Part shown: piece after piece, positions 13,396 to 25,126 of the stretch
How positions within the stretch are numbered: position 1 is the stretch's first letter
Layout: each line of letters starts with the position of its first letter
From: Wolfiporia cocos
Lineage: Eukaryota > Basidiomycota > Agaricomycetes > Polyporales > Phaeolaceae
Length of the DNA: 64,000 nucleotides
Direction of reading: 5' to 3'
Assembly: GCA_029448655.1 (NCBI GenBank)
Contig: JACCLO010000001.1
Coordinates: 1,674,001-1,738,000 of the forward strand
Notes under the pieces: generated by a model
What the model saw: the letters and a program-made list of their open reading frames with translations, nothing else
What the model was told of the DNA's origin: nothing
The model's database searches: none
Made by a program: the position numbers and the translations under genes

Positions 13396-13822
13396 GTACG
13401 GTCATACGCAATTCACATGTAGATCAGCGGCCCGCACTGGCGCTGGCTGCGGCTTCCGATAGGATCGTTAGAATAAAGAATGAGAATGATTGGCTTGAAC
13501 GGGATGCCGTGCATTGTCGTGCTGGGAGGGCATGTCACGCGCCGCCGCTTTACGAGCCTGCCCGTGTGGCGAGTGCTGCACAAGATCGGGCTCGTTCGGG
13601 TGGAGTCTGAAGGTGAGACTCGCGATCACCGATCTCGACCCGTGACACCCATGGACCTACTAATAATCACAATGGTTGGAAGTATCGTCCAGGCAGACTT
13701 TAAGCATTCCCAGTGTAGCCGGATGCTCCTGGGCTTCTACCCATTCAGACCGAGATATAATTGAGGGCATCTGACCGCGCACACCATCCAGTGGTAACCA
13801 TCCGACGTGAGCATCGCGGAGG
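13396..13822. other. Spacer between tandem NUDIX paralogues
   Basis: About 430 bp holding the 3' end of copy 1 and the promoter of copy 2. No gene seen. Confidence 0.4.
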
Positions 13823-15548
13823 ATGGTAGGAAAGTAAGCACACCAGTGACCACGAAGCCAGCTCACGTAGATCGCATCTCATCATCCCTGTTCTAGCTAT
13901 ATCAATTTCTTTGGGGGATCGCCCCTCAATCGCCTCTCCTGGCTTCGGACGTATCAGTCCTTCCTGAATGCTATCGTCCCGTCCCCCGCGACGCGATGGC
14001 TCGTGTTCTCCCAGGGGCAACCATTGATGATGACCGACAGTCGTAGTCAAAAGCCTGTTCTCGCCCGGTTCTCGACGATCGACGTGAGACGGTTGCTCGG
14101 TGAGAAGCCGTTCTTTGGCCAGGGCAGGCTCGCGGGAGACGCAGCCCCTGGCGACGTCCTCCTGCTCGAAGGCGCGCGGTTCCATGGTCCTCCTATTGTG
14201 TTCCTCGGCCTGCACGAGCCGGACCGTGCGGGTGTGCGTGCGCTTCCGTCGACGGAGTTTAGTGCAAAGACGGACGCGAGCACCGTCCTGGCGAACCTGC
14301 AAGGCACACCGTTCTTCTCTCTAGACGTGTCGGATGTTGAGAAACAGGAGATCGACACGGCGTTGAAGGAATCTGAATCCGGGCGTACAGGCGCAGAATT
14401 CAATTTCGCCGAACCAAGGGGCGCGATGGCCGCGTTTGATGCATTCGATGCAAGTTTGTTCGCGATGGCAAGAACGATGATTGACTGGAACTCGCGTAAC
14501 AAGGCAGGGAGACAGTCATATGACGATAACGTCTTTCGTTGATAGACATTGGTAGTTCTGCCCCTCATGTGGGTCGCCGTCGTACTCACACTGGGCCGGA
14601 TGGAAGCGGTCTTGTACTTCTCTTCTTCCCTGGGCTGCCAAGAAAGACGGCGAACCGTGTTTGACTGCGTGTGTACACATGGCCCACCTACTCAACGTGT
14701 GCACTAACACTATTGCGTCCACAGCAAAGGTCTTCACAACTTCTCGCACCCTCGGACCGACTCTGTCGTGATCATGGCCGTAGTTAACGAGACCAATGAC
14801 AAAGTGCTCCTGGGCAGGAACGTATGTCCCATTCGATGCTGGATTCAATATGCATCACTCGCTCAGCCCTCGGTTTATACAACAGAAGAACTGGCCGGCA
14901 AAGTTCTACTCGGCCCTGGCAGGGTTCATCGAGCCTGGTGAGTCCTTCGAAGACGCGGTGAAGCGCGAGATGTGGGAGGAGGCCGGGGTCAGGGTCTGGG
15001 ACGTGCAGTACCACTCCAGCCAGCCGTGGGTGCGTGCCAGGCACCTTGCATCTGGATCCGGCCGCTGACCTCACACCTCGCAAAGCCGTATCCTGCGAGC
15101 CTGATGGTAGGCTTCTACGCCATTGCAGACTCGTCGAAGCCACTACAGACGGATCTCGACAACGAGCTGGACGGTGAGCACTCCCCCCTCTGCTATGGCA
15201 ACGCTCAAGCTCACTATTTGCCCCGCGCCTCATGGTGCACGCCCGCGCATCGCAGACGCACGCTGGTACACTCGTGCCGAGGTTCTGTCCATCATCGAGC
15301 ACGAGGAGGGGATGCATCTCTCGGGGAAGGACTACCGCAAGATGGCGGATGCACAGGACGAGCGAGACCATATCGCACATAATGCGAGCAAACCGCAGGG
15401 CGCGAGCGCAGGAAACGAGGAGCCGCTCGAGGTGGCTTTCAGGATTCCGCCGCTGACGGCGATCGCAGGCGTGCTTGTAAAGGAATGGGCGTATGGACGT
15501 GCGGGGCCCGGTATCGCGACGAGTATGCTGCCTGGTGGCAGTTCTTGA
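13823..15548 (+). CDS. NPY1: NADH pyrophosphatase, NUDIX family (tandem copy 2)
   Basis: 450 residues, seven exons (13823-13833, 13897-14503, 14556-14668, 14725-14821, 14886-15029, 15086-15173, 15256-15548). The first six exons are the same length as in copy 1 (11, 607, 113, 97, 144, 88 nt), so the genes are tandem duplicates. The zinc ribbon (FCPSCGSPSYSHWAGW...C) and NUDIX box ([20 protein letters not shown]) are intact. It starts MVGNYINFFGGS. Intron 2 (14504-14555) begins with GC (gcaggg), whereas copy 1 has GT at that place. The last exon is shorter than in copy 1. The 3' end of this gene is the edge of arm B, and its decayed mirror image lies at 6660-6957. The two copies may have divided substrates or expression; sequence does not say. 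Confidence 0.93.
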
Positions 15549-16196
15549 AGCGCGAGACTCCACGAGTGAAGCGATACGGAGAGGTTGCGCTCATTTCGGA
15601 CAACGTATGGGCTAGAACAGGAGTACGGATGCATTGTGGTTTTGATAACCGGAGAGCGCAGGAGTGATTGTAACAAAACGAATGAGGGGCCCAATATAGG
15701 TAGAATCATGATTAAAGCCAGTCCGTCGCATCAGTACGATGCGCGAGAGCCAGCATATCTAAAATCAAGGCAGCAAGCCAATGACGAGACTCGCAGAGGC
15801 TGTATCGCTGCATAAGCAAGAATAGCACCATATTTCACAAGTGGAAAACGGTTAATAGCAATAAAATTAGGCGTCCTCAAGCAGCAGGAGGAAATAACAA
15901 ATCGAGCCAGAGGTGCTATGTCAGATATAATCATGAATCACAGTAAAACAAGTCCGTCACATCGGCATGTTGTGAGGGAACTTGCACATTGGAAGCAAGG
16001 CAGCGAGCAAACAACGAGAACCGCAGGAACCGTGCCGTGGTTTTACTTTTAGACTGCAAGAACGGATGACCGGGCATGCTATTTCAAGCTATGAATTTGT
16101 CTCAATCAATGCCTGATCGATAGATTATCGAAGAATGGCCATATGCTCACTTACAAGACTGTGGCTCTTGTCTATACAGCCCAGCTTATCGCACAG
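15549..16196. other. Convergent intergenic region within arm B
   Basis: Lies between NUDIX copy 2 (plus) and F-box copy B (minus). It aligns in reverse with 6167-6650. No independent gene. Confidence 0.5.
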
Positions 16197-17998
16197 CTAA
16201 TTGTGTTGGCACTTTGCTACACTCTCCAGCACTCGCTGCCAGCCACCATCATTTTTTCTGGGGTTCCAGGTCGTGTCGAGATTAGGAAAAAGACGGTAGA
16301 TGATTTGTCCGAGGTCCTCTGCGAAGCGATAGCCATAGTTCGTCGCATAACCCAGATCGAGTTGCTCAAGTTCGTGAGACAAGTCGGGAACAGATTCCAA
16401 GGGTACCAGCGTCCCTACCGTCACACCCGACAGTATGAATGTCCGCAGATGAGGAGAAAGTCGGGCGACATCGATGAGACATTGAATGGTGGGGGACAGA
16501 TCCGGTCGATATAGCTGATGGAGCGATAGCTCCTGGATCTTAGGCCATGAAACCGCCATCAAGCGGATGTCGCTGTCTGTAATCAACATCTTCACGGATT
16601 CGATGATGAACAGACAACGAAACCGTTCCAGATCATGCAACCCAAGAAGGGGTGCGATAAGGCCTGTCACCGTTTCTTCTACAGACCAGTCGTGCGGCAT
16701 CGCGAAGCGACTCTTCAAGCTGATATTTTTCACAGTTCGCCCAAACAACGAGCAGATGACAGGAGTCACCTGGCGCCAGCGTCGTAGATTCTCCTCTCCA
16801 TCTGACGTGACGTATGGCGCTGTATCCTCTAGCGATAGTGATTGCAGAGACGGCGTCTCAATATTAGGGAGGAACGAGGTTATGCGTGGAAGATGCCCGA
16901 CGATCTTGAGCTGTCGCAGCCTACGGAACCCGTGAATGTCATCGAGGCTCGCTATGTTGTGTAAGCCACCAATTCGTGGATCGTCCAGCATGAATCCCAG
17001 TGATTCTAATTTTGGATTCGTAGACAGCAGCCGTAGAAGATCAGCAGTAGATTGTGAGCGGCAATTTGAGATGTCAAGTTCACGAAGCACTGTCCAAGGT
17101 GAGACCATGTCGGGAGTCGATTGACCTGGTGGAGCTAGCGGCCACCAAGGCCCTGGAATGTTGACCTGAAATTGCTCTAAGTCCGGTAGCTTGGGCGAAA
17201 GTAGGCGCATAAGATATCCGGGAAGTTCTTCTACAGATAGAAAGCGCATGAGATGTCCCGAGTCTGCTTTCCTTGACAGTGGGATAGGTTTGTTTGTGAC
17301 GCAAGGATCTATAGCTATAGACAGACGACGCAATGACGGTCCGACTTAGACCAGCAGCTCCTTGTCAAAATAAGACATTTGAGATTTATCGAGGCGCTGT
17401 AGGCGGTGTGACCATCGAAGCTCTATCAAGTTAGGCAACAGAGGGCGAGAGCCTGTGAGATTGTCGATGTAATGGAATATGATGGGATCAATGATATTCG
17501 GACCGATCCTTCGGATGACCTCGACGCGTGCTGCATACTGCTGAAATCGGTACAGCTGCTTTTTGCTGATATTGTATCTCCAGAACGTCTATGTATCTGG
17601 TGAATAATATCACGCGAGTCAAGTGATCGCCGAAATATTACAAGTTGCAATTTCCGGAGCATCGTACGGGCGATGCATTCCTGATGCATTTGGCTCATGC
17701 ACCAGAAGCCCGGGAATAGCAATGAGATGAGCGGATGCACATCGTCCAGATATTTCCAAAGAATGTCGAGTGCTGGTGACGAAAATGCTCTGCACACACG
17801 GGCACAGTGGGCCAGTGTCCTTCTGTTCTCGTAGTCTACGGAAGATAGCGCGTAGTCTGAAGGAGCTGGTGCAGCGGTGAGTATGTAGGGAACTTCCCGT
17901 GATGCGGTCAGTCTTTTAATGACTGGAGAGAAGTGGACGAAAATCCTCTCCAGGACATCATATACCTCCAACGCGTGATGCGATTGAGTTTGGGCCAT
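16197..17998 (-). pseudogene. F-box / leucine-rich protein, copy B, with premature stop
   Basis: Arm-B partner of the gene at 4308-6166. Exon 1 is 17998-17642, the intron 17641-17589, and exon 2 runs from 17588. The F-box (LEVYDVLERIFVHFSP) is complete, unlike arm A. In exon 2 the 81st codon is TAA at 17348-17346, where arm A has TTA (Leu) in ...LLALVGPSLRRL. This would cut the product to about 199 residues. The remaining 380 codons to 16197 stay open and still read as leucine-rich repeats (RDLSPTxQCLIDxARLSPHL), so the stop looks recent. Alternatives are a sequencing error, readthrough, or a functional short F-box-only protein. Confidence 0.8.
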
Positions 17999-17999
17999 C

Positions 18000-18270
18000 G
18001 ACTCGAAATAATCGTGTGAAGAAAGCAGCAAGCGTGTATGAAAGCTCGTTTCTTGAGCTTCGGATATGGCGCAAGGTCTGAGTTGAGATCTGAGACGCTG
18101 GCTTGAGACGAATTATCTATCGCATTGACAACCGTAACTTAGTTTGGTAGGTGTTGTAGAACACACCCATAGCCAAGTTGGCCATCATCGAGTCGTGTGA
18201 GCCGCAAAACACAAAGCAAAGCAGGAATAACCGGAGGTATAATTGAGGCATTCACCATGCAGGAGGGTAT
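18000..18270. other. 5' flank of F-box copy B, to the insertion
   Basis: Homologous to 4020-4305 of arm A in reverse, including the block that reads ggtaggtgttgtagaacac. Non-coding. Confidence 0.5.
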
Positions 18271-18512
18271 TTACGGGTAGGCGCCCGCTCGTGAGGCTAC
18301 GCGCTCCCTCTAGCGACTTCGTCTGGATAGGTTCCAACGCACGGCGTAGGTACGTACAATCCGTCCCCTAATGGTGACTCATCTGCCCGTACCGCCCCGA
18401 TTATCAGCCCCCCGACTCCCGCCGCGCCCCGCCATTTTTGGCGCGCTATTGACTCCGATCGATGCGCGACTCCGATCGCACCATCGCGCGCCGAGCGCGT
18501 CGACTTCCAACA
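18271..18512. mobile_element. 242-bp GC-rich insertion in arm B with 5-bp flanking direct repeat
   Basis: Arm A is continuous here (cgctgtaggccctcctgcac), while arm B has 242 extra bases bounded on both sides by GGTAT (18266-18270 and 18513-18517). That pattern suggests a target-site duplication from a small mobile element. The insert is far richer in GC than its surroundings and has no coding frame or obvious terminal inverted repeats. The alternative is a deletion in arm A. Confidence 0.55.
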
Positions 18513-18805
18513 GGTATGCAGCGAACGCTGACTTTGTTCCTGCAATAGCAGTCTTAAAGTTGAACACTACAGCAAAGCTTATCACGAAAGACGTATATAC
18601 CGTTTCTTTGGGTTTGGCAGGCGTTATGGAGCCTCCCTCAGTCAAGTCCCACTCCGTCCCCATATGAAACAGCCTATCTTGCAAGTAGCACGAGGCTTCC
18701 TTCGCTTCTGCATCAACCTGTATTTTTCATGGTTCATACTCCTGGATAATATGATCAAACATGATCTTCCAAGCCACAGAACATGCTGATGTCGCTCCTG
18801 ATTTC

Positions 18806-19349
18806 GAGCAGAGAGCCTGTAAAGTTGTCAAGATACTGGAAAATAACAGTATCAATGTCATTCGGGCCAATCCTTCTGATGACCTTAACGCGCGCTGCAT
18901 ACTGCTGAAATCGGCTCATCTGTGCTTGAGTTATAGAATCTCTCCAGGACATCTGCAAATCTGGTGAACAGTGCCACGGAGAATCAGGTACCGCTGAGAT
19001 CTTACAAATTGCATTCTCTGGAGAGTTCTACGGGAGATGCATTCCTGAGCCACCGTGCTTGGCATGTGCCAGAATCTGGGGAATAACATTGAGATGAGTG
19101 GATGTAAATCATCCCAGAGGATGTCGAGTGCTGGTGCCGAAAATGCTCTGCACACACGCGCGCAGCGGGCTAGTGTCCTCCCGTTCTCGTAGTCTACGGA
19201 AGATAGCGCGTAATCTGATAGAGCTGGTGCGGCGACGAGCGTGAAGAAGAATTTCTTGAAATCCGACGAGTCTTTTATGAGAAGTGGATGAAAACTTCCT
19301 CCAGGACATTGGGCACTTCCAACGCGCGGTGTGATTGTATCCGAGTCAT
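18806..19349 (-). pseudogene. F-box gene copy C, truncated and frameshifted
   Basis: It starts MTRIQSHRALEVPNVLEEVF (19349), resembling the MAQTQSHHALEVYDVLERIF of copy B. A small deletion after HFS at about 19277 shifts the frame. The F-box core reappears (RTLARCARVCRAFSAPALDI), and the same intron (gtaaga...tttgcag) joins RMQF to MSWRDSITQAQMSRFQQYAA. The gene then stops matching at 18805, inside NFTGSLLE, where arm B begins, so the whole leucine-rich half is missing. It is not expected to encode a working receptor. Confidence 0.75.
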
Positions 19350-19758
19350 CGGTTCGCAAAGTGGGAATCAATCTTGTGAAGAAAGTGTATGAAGAGTCAG
19401 TTCCGGTCCTGGCTTTGGAACTAGCGCGAAGTCCGAAGCAATTGATATATGAGATTTGAGAGCAAGCCTGTCTGTCGTATTGACAGCGATATCCCAATTT
19501 GGCAGGTGTTGTAGAACACATCCAAGTTGTCCCGGCAACAGTCGTACGAGTGACAAAGTCAAGGCAAAGTGTACTCAGGCCACGAGCTTCTATCGAGAGT
19601 CATGGCTACTACATTGTCATTCGCATAACCACAGCTTCACGCTTAGAGACAGAGGAGGCGACTATGGTTACTGGGGAATCCTCTCAGCGTGCACTTCCAT
19701 TGTAGAATTTGACTTCAATATATGTACCGTACATGTTTCTGAGAGAACCTATAGCTAG
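19350..19758. other. 5' flank of F-box copy C
   Basis: Contains the block ggcaggtgttgtagaacac (19501 onward), which is also found upstream of copies A and B, so the promoter-proximal DNA was duplicated with the gene. No gene seen. Confidence 0.45.
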
Positions 19759-21530
19759 CTAGTGGTGTACACCCGAGCTACACGTCTGTTTCGCGAATAT
19801 TCGTACCCAATCTGCGTTATATGCTGGTGGGTGCACGAAAGGACCGGCGTCTGTCTCTTCGATAGACCGGCGATTAGGGTTGCGGGCGTTTGCATCAGTG
19901 ATCGTAGCACGACGAGGAGACCGGTTGTCGCTAGGGTCCGTAGAAAGCTGGTCATATTGCATACGCAGCGACTGCGCTCTCGACGATCTGCGAGCCACAG
20001 GAATTGGCGATGCTTTGCTTGAGGGATTGGAGACCAACACTCTGTCTGTGGAACTCGTCATGAATACCGGTCAACATTGTACGATTATAACAAGACATAA
20101 CTCACATGGTGATGCAGCTACCAGCTTCATGTATTTGCTTTTGGCGTGAACGTCTATATAGGAAGCGCATCAATGCGACTGCCAGGAGGGCTCCAAATAT
20201 ACCGCCAATCTTCAGGGTTTGCACATTTAGGACAGATATGGGGCTGAAAACAAGAATCTACATACCGTCAGACCAGCAATCTCTCCAGGCTTCAACTTGC
20301 CCGATGTGCGGGCTGGATACGTTGTGACTGACGAGTCAGGTTGACCGGCGGTTCCCGACATGAATGAATAAGGTGAGCTACTGCTTGCTATAGTGCTTCT
20401 AATACTGATAGATAGATAGATACATTAGCAGCCATAGGTTGGCGTCAGTGGATTGACGTAGACGTATGGGGGAAATGCTTCATATACTACTAGATCTGCC
20501 AAGTCAAAGATGGAAGTTCCATTGTTGACAATGCGGACCGAATATTTCTGTGACACATTCATGCCCGTAGCCAGATACTTCATTTGATCGAACGCCCTCC
20601 AGTGTGAGACTGCATCCCCTACAGCCGGACCGTCGGGCTCACTGCCTGGGGCAGGATAATATAGACAGAGAATGCCCCAGACGTGCCGTCGAGACTCCCA
20701 AAGAGAAACCACTCGGATTGCTTAAATTGAACGATACCGATGACCCTTCCGAGCCACACGATAGACGAGGATACTGAAACGAGCGTGCCATTGACCATCC
20801 AGCACCCGCAGATGAGAAGATGGGATTTATTTCGGGTAAACCAGGACTGGTGGTCGTCGCTGCCTGAATAGTCCGGGATTGCACCGACCAGCTATAGTAG
20901 TAACTTAGAAGCAGTGATATAGAGTCGAGCCAAGGTATAAGACATACCCTTCCTGACCCATTCTGGTAGTGATTGTTCTGCCTGTGAAGACAAGTTCTTC
21001 ATGAATCAAGCTCAATATTGCCGAGTGCCAGGTATAATTGAGGTCAGTTTGGGAAAACAGTAGCCCTTCTGAATTACTGCCTCCCCCGAACATCAATGGT
21101 CCATTATCGATCTGCATGCCATAATCGTTGATTTCTCCTTTCCGTACAGCCATATAGCTGTTCCTAAGCAGTTGATTGTCACTGCACCATTCACACGAGT
21201 GGTACTGTGTGCACTTGTCTGTATCATTTTTCTCTCTTCAGATTATGATCTCACTTGTGAATGAGAACACACATACGCCATTGCCCCACTGGCTTTCCTC
21301 GGTGGGGGCCCATGACGATTGAGAAGATTCTGAATATGACACGTTCCATATTTCGTTCGGAGCACCGTCCCAGCTGGGGAAGTACCGGAGCATAGCATAT
21401 TGATCTGTGAATGAGAAATTATACGGAGCGACTTGTGAGTTCACCGGATGAACAATCTCGGGCGGACGATCGAAGAGATCGACAAAGACGGATGTGATAC
21501 AGATGCACACCTATAACAGTAAAGCCAGAA
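19759..21530 (-). pseudogene. Decayed Agaricomycete single-pass membrane protein
   Basis: Pieces in order on the minus strand suggest one old gene. Two lumenal beta-sandwich-like segments can be read (APYNFSFTDQYAMLRYFP; TINCLGTAIWLYG then INDYGMQIDNGPLMFGGG; YLDGTSGAFSVY...). A pre-membrane linker exon starting at 20361 (TAGQPDSSVTTYPARTSGK), a transmembrane exon (20209 on: IGGIFGALLAVALMRFLY), and a cytoplasmic tail follow (RSIEETDAGPFVHPPAYN). Such proteins, with an extracellular domain, one membrane helix and a PPxY-like tail, are common in mushrooms; their function is unknown. Frame breaks occur near 21140 (after IWLYG) and near 20660, and a stop ends the lumenal part at 20425. Gene limits are approximate. 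Confidence 0.55.
20402..20424. repeat. Short GATA microsatellite
   Basis: About four tandem gata units just downstream of the lumenal-domain remnant. Confidence 0.6.
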
Positions 21531-22793
21531 TCCTGAAGAGGTAGGGGGACGCACCACTTTGTCGTCTGATGATATGTTGGGGGATATATCTGATAACGAT
21601 TCAAGAAGCGTGCAATCCAGTACACGGTCATCGCATTATCGTGGTTGTAACGTAGCAAGCGGGTAGCATTCCGTCACCCGATCCCGATCAAGACAGCAGA
21701 TAATCATGATATACGATTACACCTGCGACAAACTTTATATAGCACTGCCATGAAACAAATTGGTCGCATGTGTTGTCCGATAACTTTCAGCGCATCAAGA
21801 CATGAGGTTCAGTATTCGCATACCTTCGAGGGTAGTCATGCTGGGCGAGCCAAACATCTCCCAAGTTTCGGAGCAACAACTATGGCCTGCGGCGCGCGAT
21901 TTGTGAGATGCTATCGTATGTGTTCGCTTCTTTGAGTATACGCTGCCGCTTGAAAAGCCACAAGGGGGGGATCTGCACTTGCCGCGGTTTCATACCTATA
22001 CGCACCCGCATATGTCAATATATCAGACAAACGATGTTACCTGAAAGATCGTCTTCTGGAAGCATGTCGCACCAATGTTCTCTGCCTAGGAACGTACTCA
22101 TGTGGGCGGGAAAAACACACTGGACCGAAGAAATGTAGACTGTATCGGATGGCTGTGCGCTCGGCAACGGTACGATAACCCAATGCGTTCATCGTCATGA
22201 TTAATGAGGACCGCTGCCACATTATAGGTTTGGGATCTGATATGTGGCTGTGGATAACAGCATGATCGTGCCATATCAGCATATTGCCTCAACATTAACG
22301 CGTCATGGCACTACCACGAAGATTGAACCTTGAGGGACACACCGATTGCCACACAAGTCTCGATCGGATGCACAATTGTGCATCATGCGTCTTGCATAAT
22401 GATGACAAGAGGTAAGGATGCCGACGTTGCGATATGAACTGCAAATCTGTCAGCCAATGACGTCCTGCTCAGAGGTGAGGATGAGAAAGTTTCTTTACAC
22501 CGAGATGGAGATGTAGTAATTTACCATGACTGGCGTGTCGATGTGGGACAGGTCTCGCGGATAGTAGAATGACTAGAATGTGGAGCCCTTTGATGTCATT
22601 GTGAAGAAAAGAAAGTTCAGGAGTGAGGTTAGGACAATTGCAGCGCTCCGCGAGCAAGACTGCGCCAGATCGTTGACGTGAGTTAGCTGCGAGTGCATGC
22701 AATATCAAGCTCCAGGCTACGAGAATGGTGACAATTGTGTCTATAATAATACAATTCCCTTTGCATACTGAATGTACATTTCAACAACATACC
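21531..22793. other. Intergenic, about 1.26 kb
   Basis: Holds the 5' end of the decayed membrane gene and further unassigned DNA. A minus-strand frame starting MSTFLGREHWCDMLPEDDLS (about 22100) is followed by a possible gtaaca donor, but I could not extend it into a gene. Confidence 0.35.
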
Positions 22794-23387
22794 TCACAGG
22801 TAGCTCTTCAGGACGCCATCGCCCTCTTCGAGGACACACGGCCCACCATAGATTGCCTTGTTCTCCAGCCCGTTCTCCTTGATATACGCAATGACAGATT
22901 CATCTTCTGCTCCGGGCTGTAGCCACACGGCAGGGACATTGAGCGCCTTGACTTGCTGAAGCAAGCCGAGGGTAACCTAACCCGGTTCATGCATTCCACC
23001 ATGTCGCAAAAGCAATCACAGTCGCATTACTGACCTTGGCAGGCGTAATTATGTGCACCGCGGTAGAAGCGGGGTCGGGCAGTCCAGTCAATGAGTGGAT
23101 AGTCTGGACACCTTCAAGCTCGTTCTCTTTCTGTAGCGAAGTCGCATTCACAAGCGTGTACACTCATTACTTTAGCACGTACATGATGTACAGGAGTGAC
23201 TTTCTTGTTGCGCTGCAGGTACCACTGCAGAACCTGCATACAGCACGGGTTTATAAAATGTATTGTGATGCCCGAGGAAAGCGAAGCACACCTTCGTGCC
23301 AAACTTGGACTGATTCTTGGACGCGCCGACGACCGCAAAGCGAGGCGTGGTAAGGAAAGCTCGCTTCATCGCTGTAGTGCCTGGCAT
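22794..23387 (-). CDS. CoA-binding domain protein (YccU-like), second paralogue
   Basis: 141 residues; exons 23387-23292, 23233-23183, 23130-23035 and 22976-22794, the same lengths as the plus-strand paralogue at 7626-8215. Conserved parts are FAVVGASKNQSKFGTK, VTPVHH, LPDPASTAVHIITPAK, VPAVWLQPGAEDE and the end CVLEEGDGVLKSYL. All four splice sites are canonical (gtgtgc, gtacgt, gtcagt donors; gcag, acag, ttag acceptors). It is a complete Rossmann CoA-binding domain with no partner subunit visible. The opposite orientation to its paralogue fits the inversions of this region. About three quarters of residues look identical between the two by eye. Confidence 0.92.
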
Positions 23388-24830
23388 TCTGTACGGCTAC
23401 AAGTGGGTGATCCAACGATGCGATGGAGTTCAGAGTCAACGCCGAATTGAGAAGCTGGACTGTCAACTACGCAATATATATGCTCCCGGGCAATGCGGCT
23501 CCACACGTAGATAGCGTGAATATCCGAGCTTCTGGCCTTGGCCGAGTCCCGATGGCGTCGGGCGACAAATGGGCTTGGACAAGCCAATGATATGTGTGCT
23601 GCAGCGTTGACCCGGACGCATGTGACCGCGCGGAGGACCCGCCGCCTTCCTCTTTTGGTAGTAGGGAACTGACCGGTCCTATACGATCCGCTACGTTCCT
23701 CCTGGGCGACTCGAAGGTTCACTGGCCCCAAGAGATATGGCCCAAGATTTCCTCGCTATATTAGAGTTCAGCTCATTGCCACTGTCATCACTTAAAACCT
23801 GTTGTGGATAACGCCACGACGATTTGGCCTTCAGCCTCCCCATTTGAAAGAGATGCTGATGACCGAGATTTAGAGCAATTCCCTGTGCAACGTAGCTGCA
23901 CCGTCAACACTAGACATTCCTCCTCACGCAACTATCAAGTGTCCCTTTTGCCGTTGTGCTTGCTATTATGCGTGCGCCGTAGCGCCCGTAGACCCTATAT
24001 TGTGCTGACTCGTTTTTGCAGTTGTCGAGTTGAGCTGTGCGATCTGTGCACAACAGTAATCATCTGCTTACATCTGGGGACGGGCTTATTGACGTACCGC
24101 CGCCTGACATGGACACCCCTCCGCCGGGATCATACTTTTATTCTTTGCTCAATCATACGAAGTTCTTACTGCGCTCATCAGCTCGTTTTTGCGATCTGGC
24201 CTACAAGTTCCTGACGTCCATATCACATGAAATGACAAAACGCATACAGAACCTTCTGATATGCCTCTCACCGAATCTTTGCTCCTCATATGACACTGCT
24301 GCCTTGGTTACTATTGCTAGGTCGCGGGGCATTGTGCGCATTCTCCCGCACCGCCTCTCACTAGCACCGCCCGCGTGCCATCTGAGCACATAGGCTCACA
24401 TACACACAAGCTCTGCATTCGGTCTATTGGTCTCTCCGCTTCTGGAGCTTTCTGTCAACGAGCACTATGTAGATGGGTCGCTGTGATGTCTATGCTAATG
24501 ACACGACATACGCTCCATATGTAACTACAGGAATCGGTGCGGCTGCTCCAGAAGCAATTCGCTTTGGCGCGCCTCTGCAGGCGTACTGCCATTGCGGTGT
24601 TAATTTCAGGTCCTGGACTTGGATTCTTTGCAAAAGTCCATCAAAGGATCAAGGAGACTGGCTGCGCATCAAATGGGAATTCATCATAGTGTAGTTGGTC
24701 TGCCTCAGAGTCACGCTACGGCCTTAGCCCCGACTACTTGTGTGGTTGCTTGATGCCACAGCGATGCAGCAATATCTAGTTGGGATAAACAAGGCAGAAT
24801 ACAAGTTATGTTGGGTTGGTGGATAAATAA
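23388..24830. other. Intergenic with unassigned open frames
   Basis: The plus strand carries a frame 24037-24393 (GLIDVPPPDMDTPPPGSYF...) and, around 24533-24691, a possible exon after a ctacag acceptor (SVRLLQKQFALARLCRR ... GPGLGFFAKVHQRIKE). Neither shows a known domain, and I could not join them into one gene. A real but unrecognised gene here is possible. Confidence 0.3.
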
Positions 24831-25126
24831 TTGGAGCGCCACACGTCGGACGTCCTGATCTCAAGTGAGCGCCGAACGCACTATACAGTCAGGTTACACG
24901 GTTTTGCACGTTCGCGAGATGGCTGTGAATCATTAACCAGGGATTGCAGGTCTTTGTTAGAATTATATGTCATTGAGTCTGCTATCATGGAAGGGCGAGT
25001 CCTTGTAATGCGTACAGAGGAATCTTCGTGCCAGTATCTGTTGTGCGAAAGTATCCAAGAGCCATCCTCGCCGCACAGGGACAGCTCACAGCTTCGCCTT
25101 CGTGCTTATGATACGGAACCAGATGC

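Larger units (their letters stand above)
15304..18805. repeat. Arm B of the inverted segmental duplication
   Basis: Reverse-complement partner of 3714-6957. It spans the last exon of NUDIX copy 2, the spacer 15549-16196, F-box copy B (minus) and its 5' flank. It is longer than arm A mainly because of a 242-bp insertion at 18271-18512. The right limit at 18805 falls inside a third F-box gene. Confidence 0.85.

Noticed and set aside
16197..17333. 378-codon minus-strand frame as an independent gene starting MRRLSIAIDPC
   Set aside because: Its first codon lies directly after the premature stop of F-box copy B and upstream codons match arm A, so it is the 3' part of that copy.
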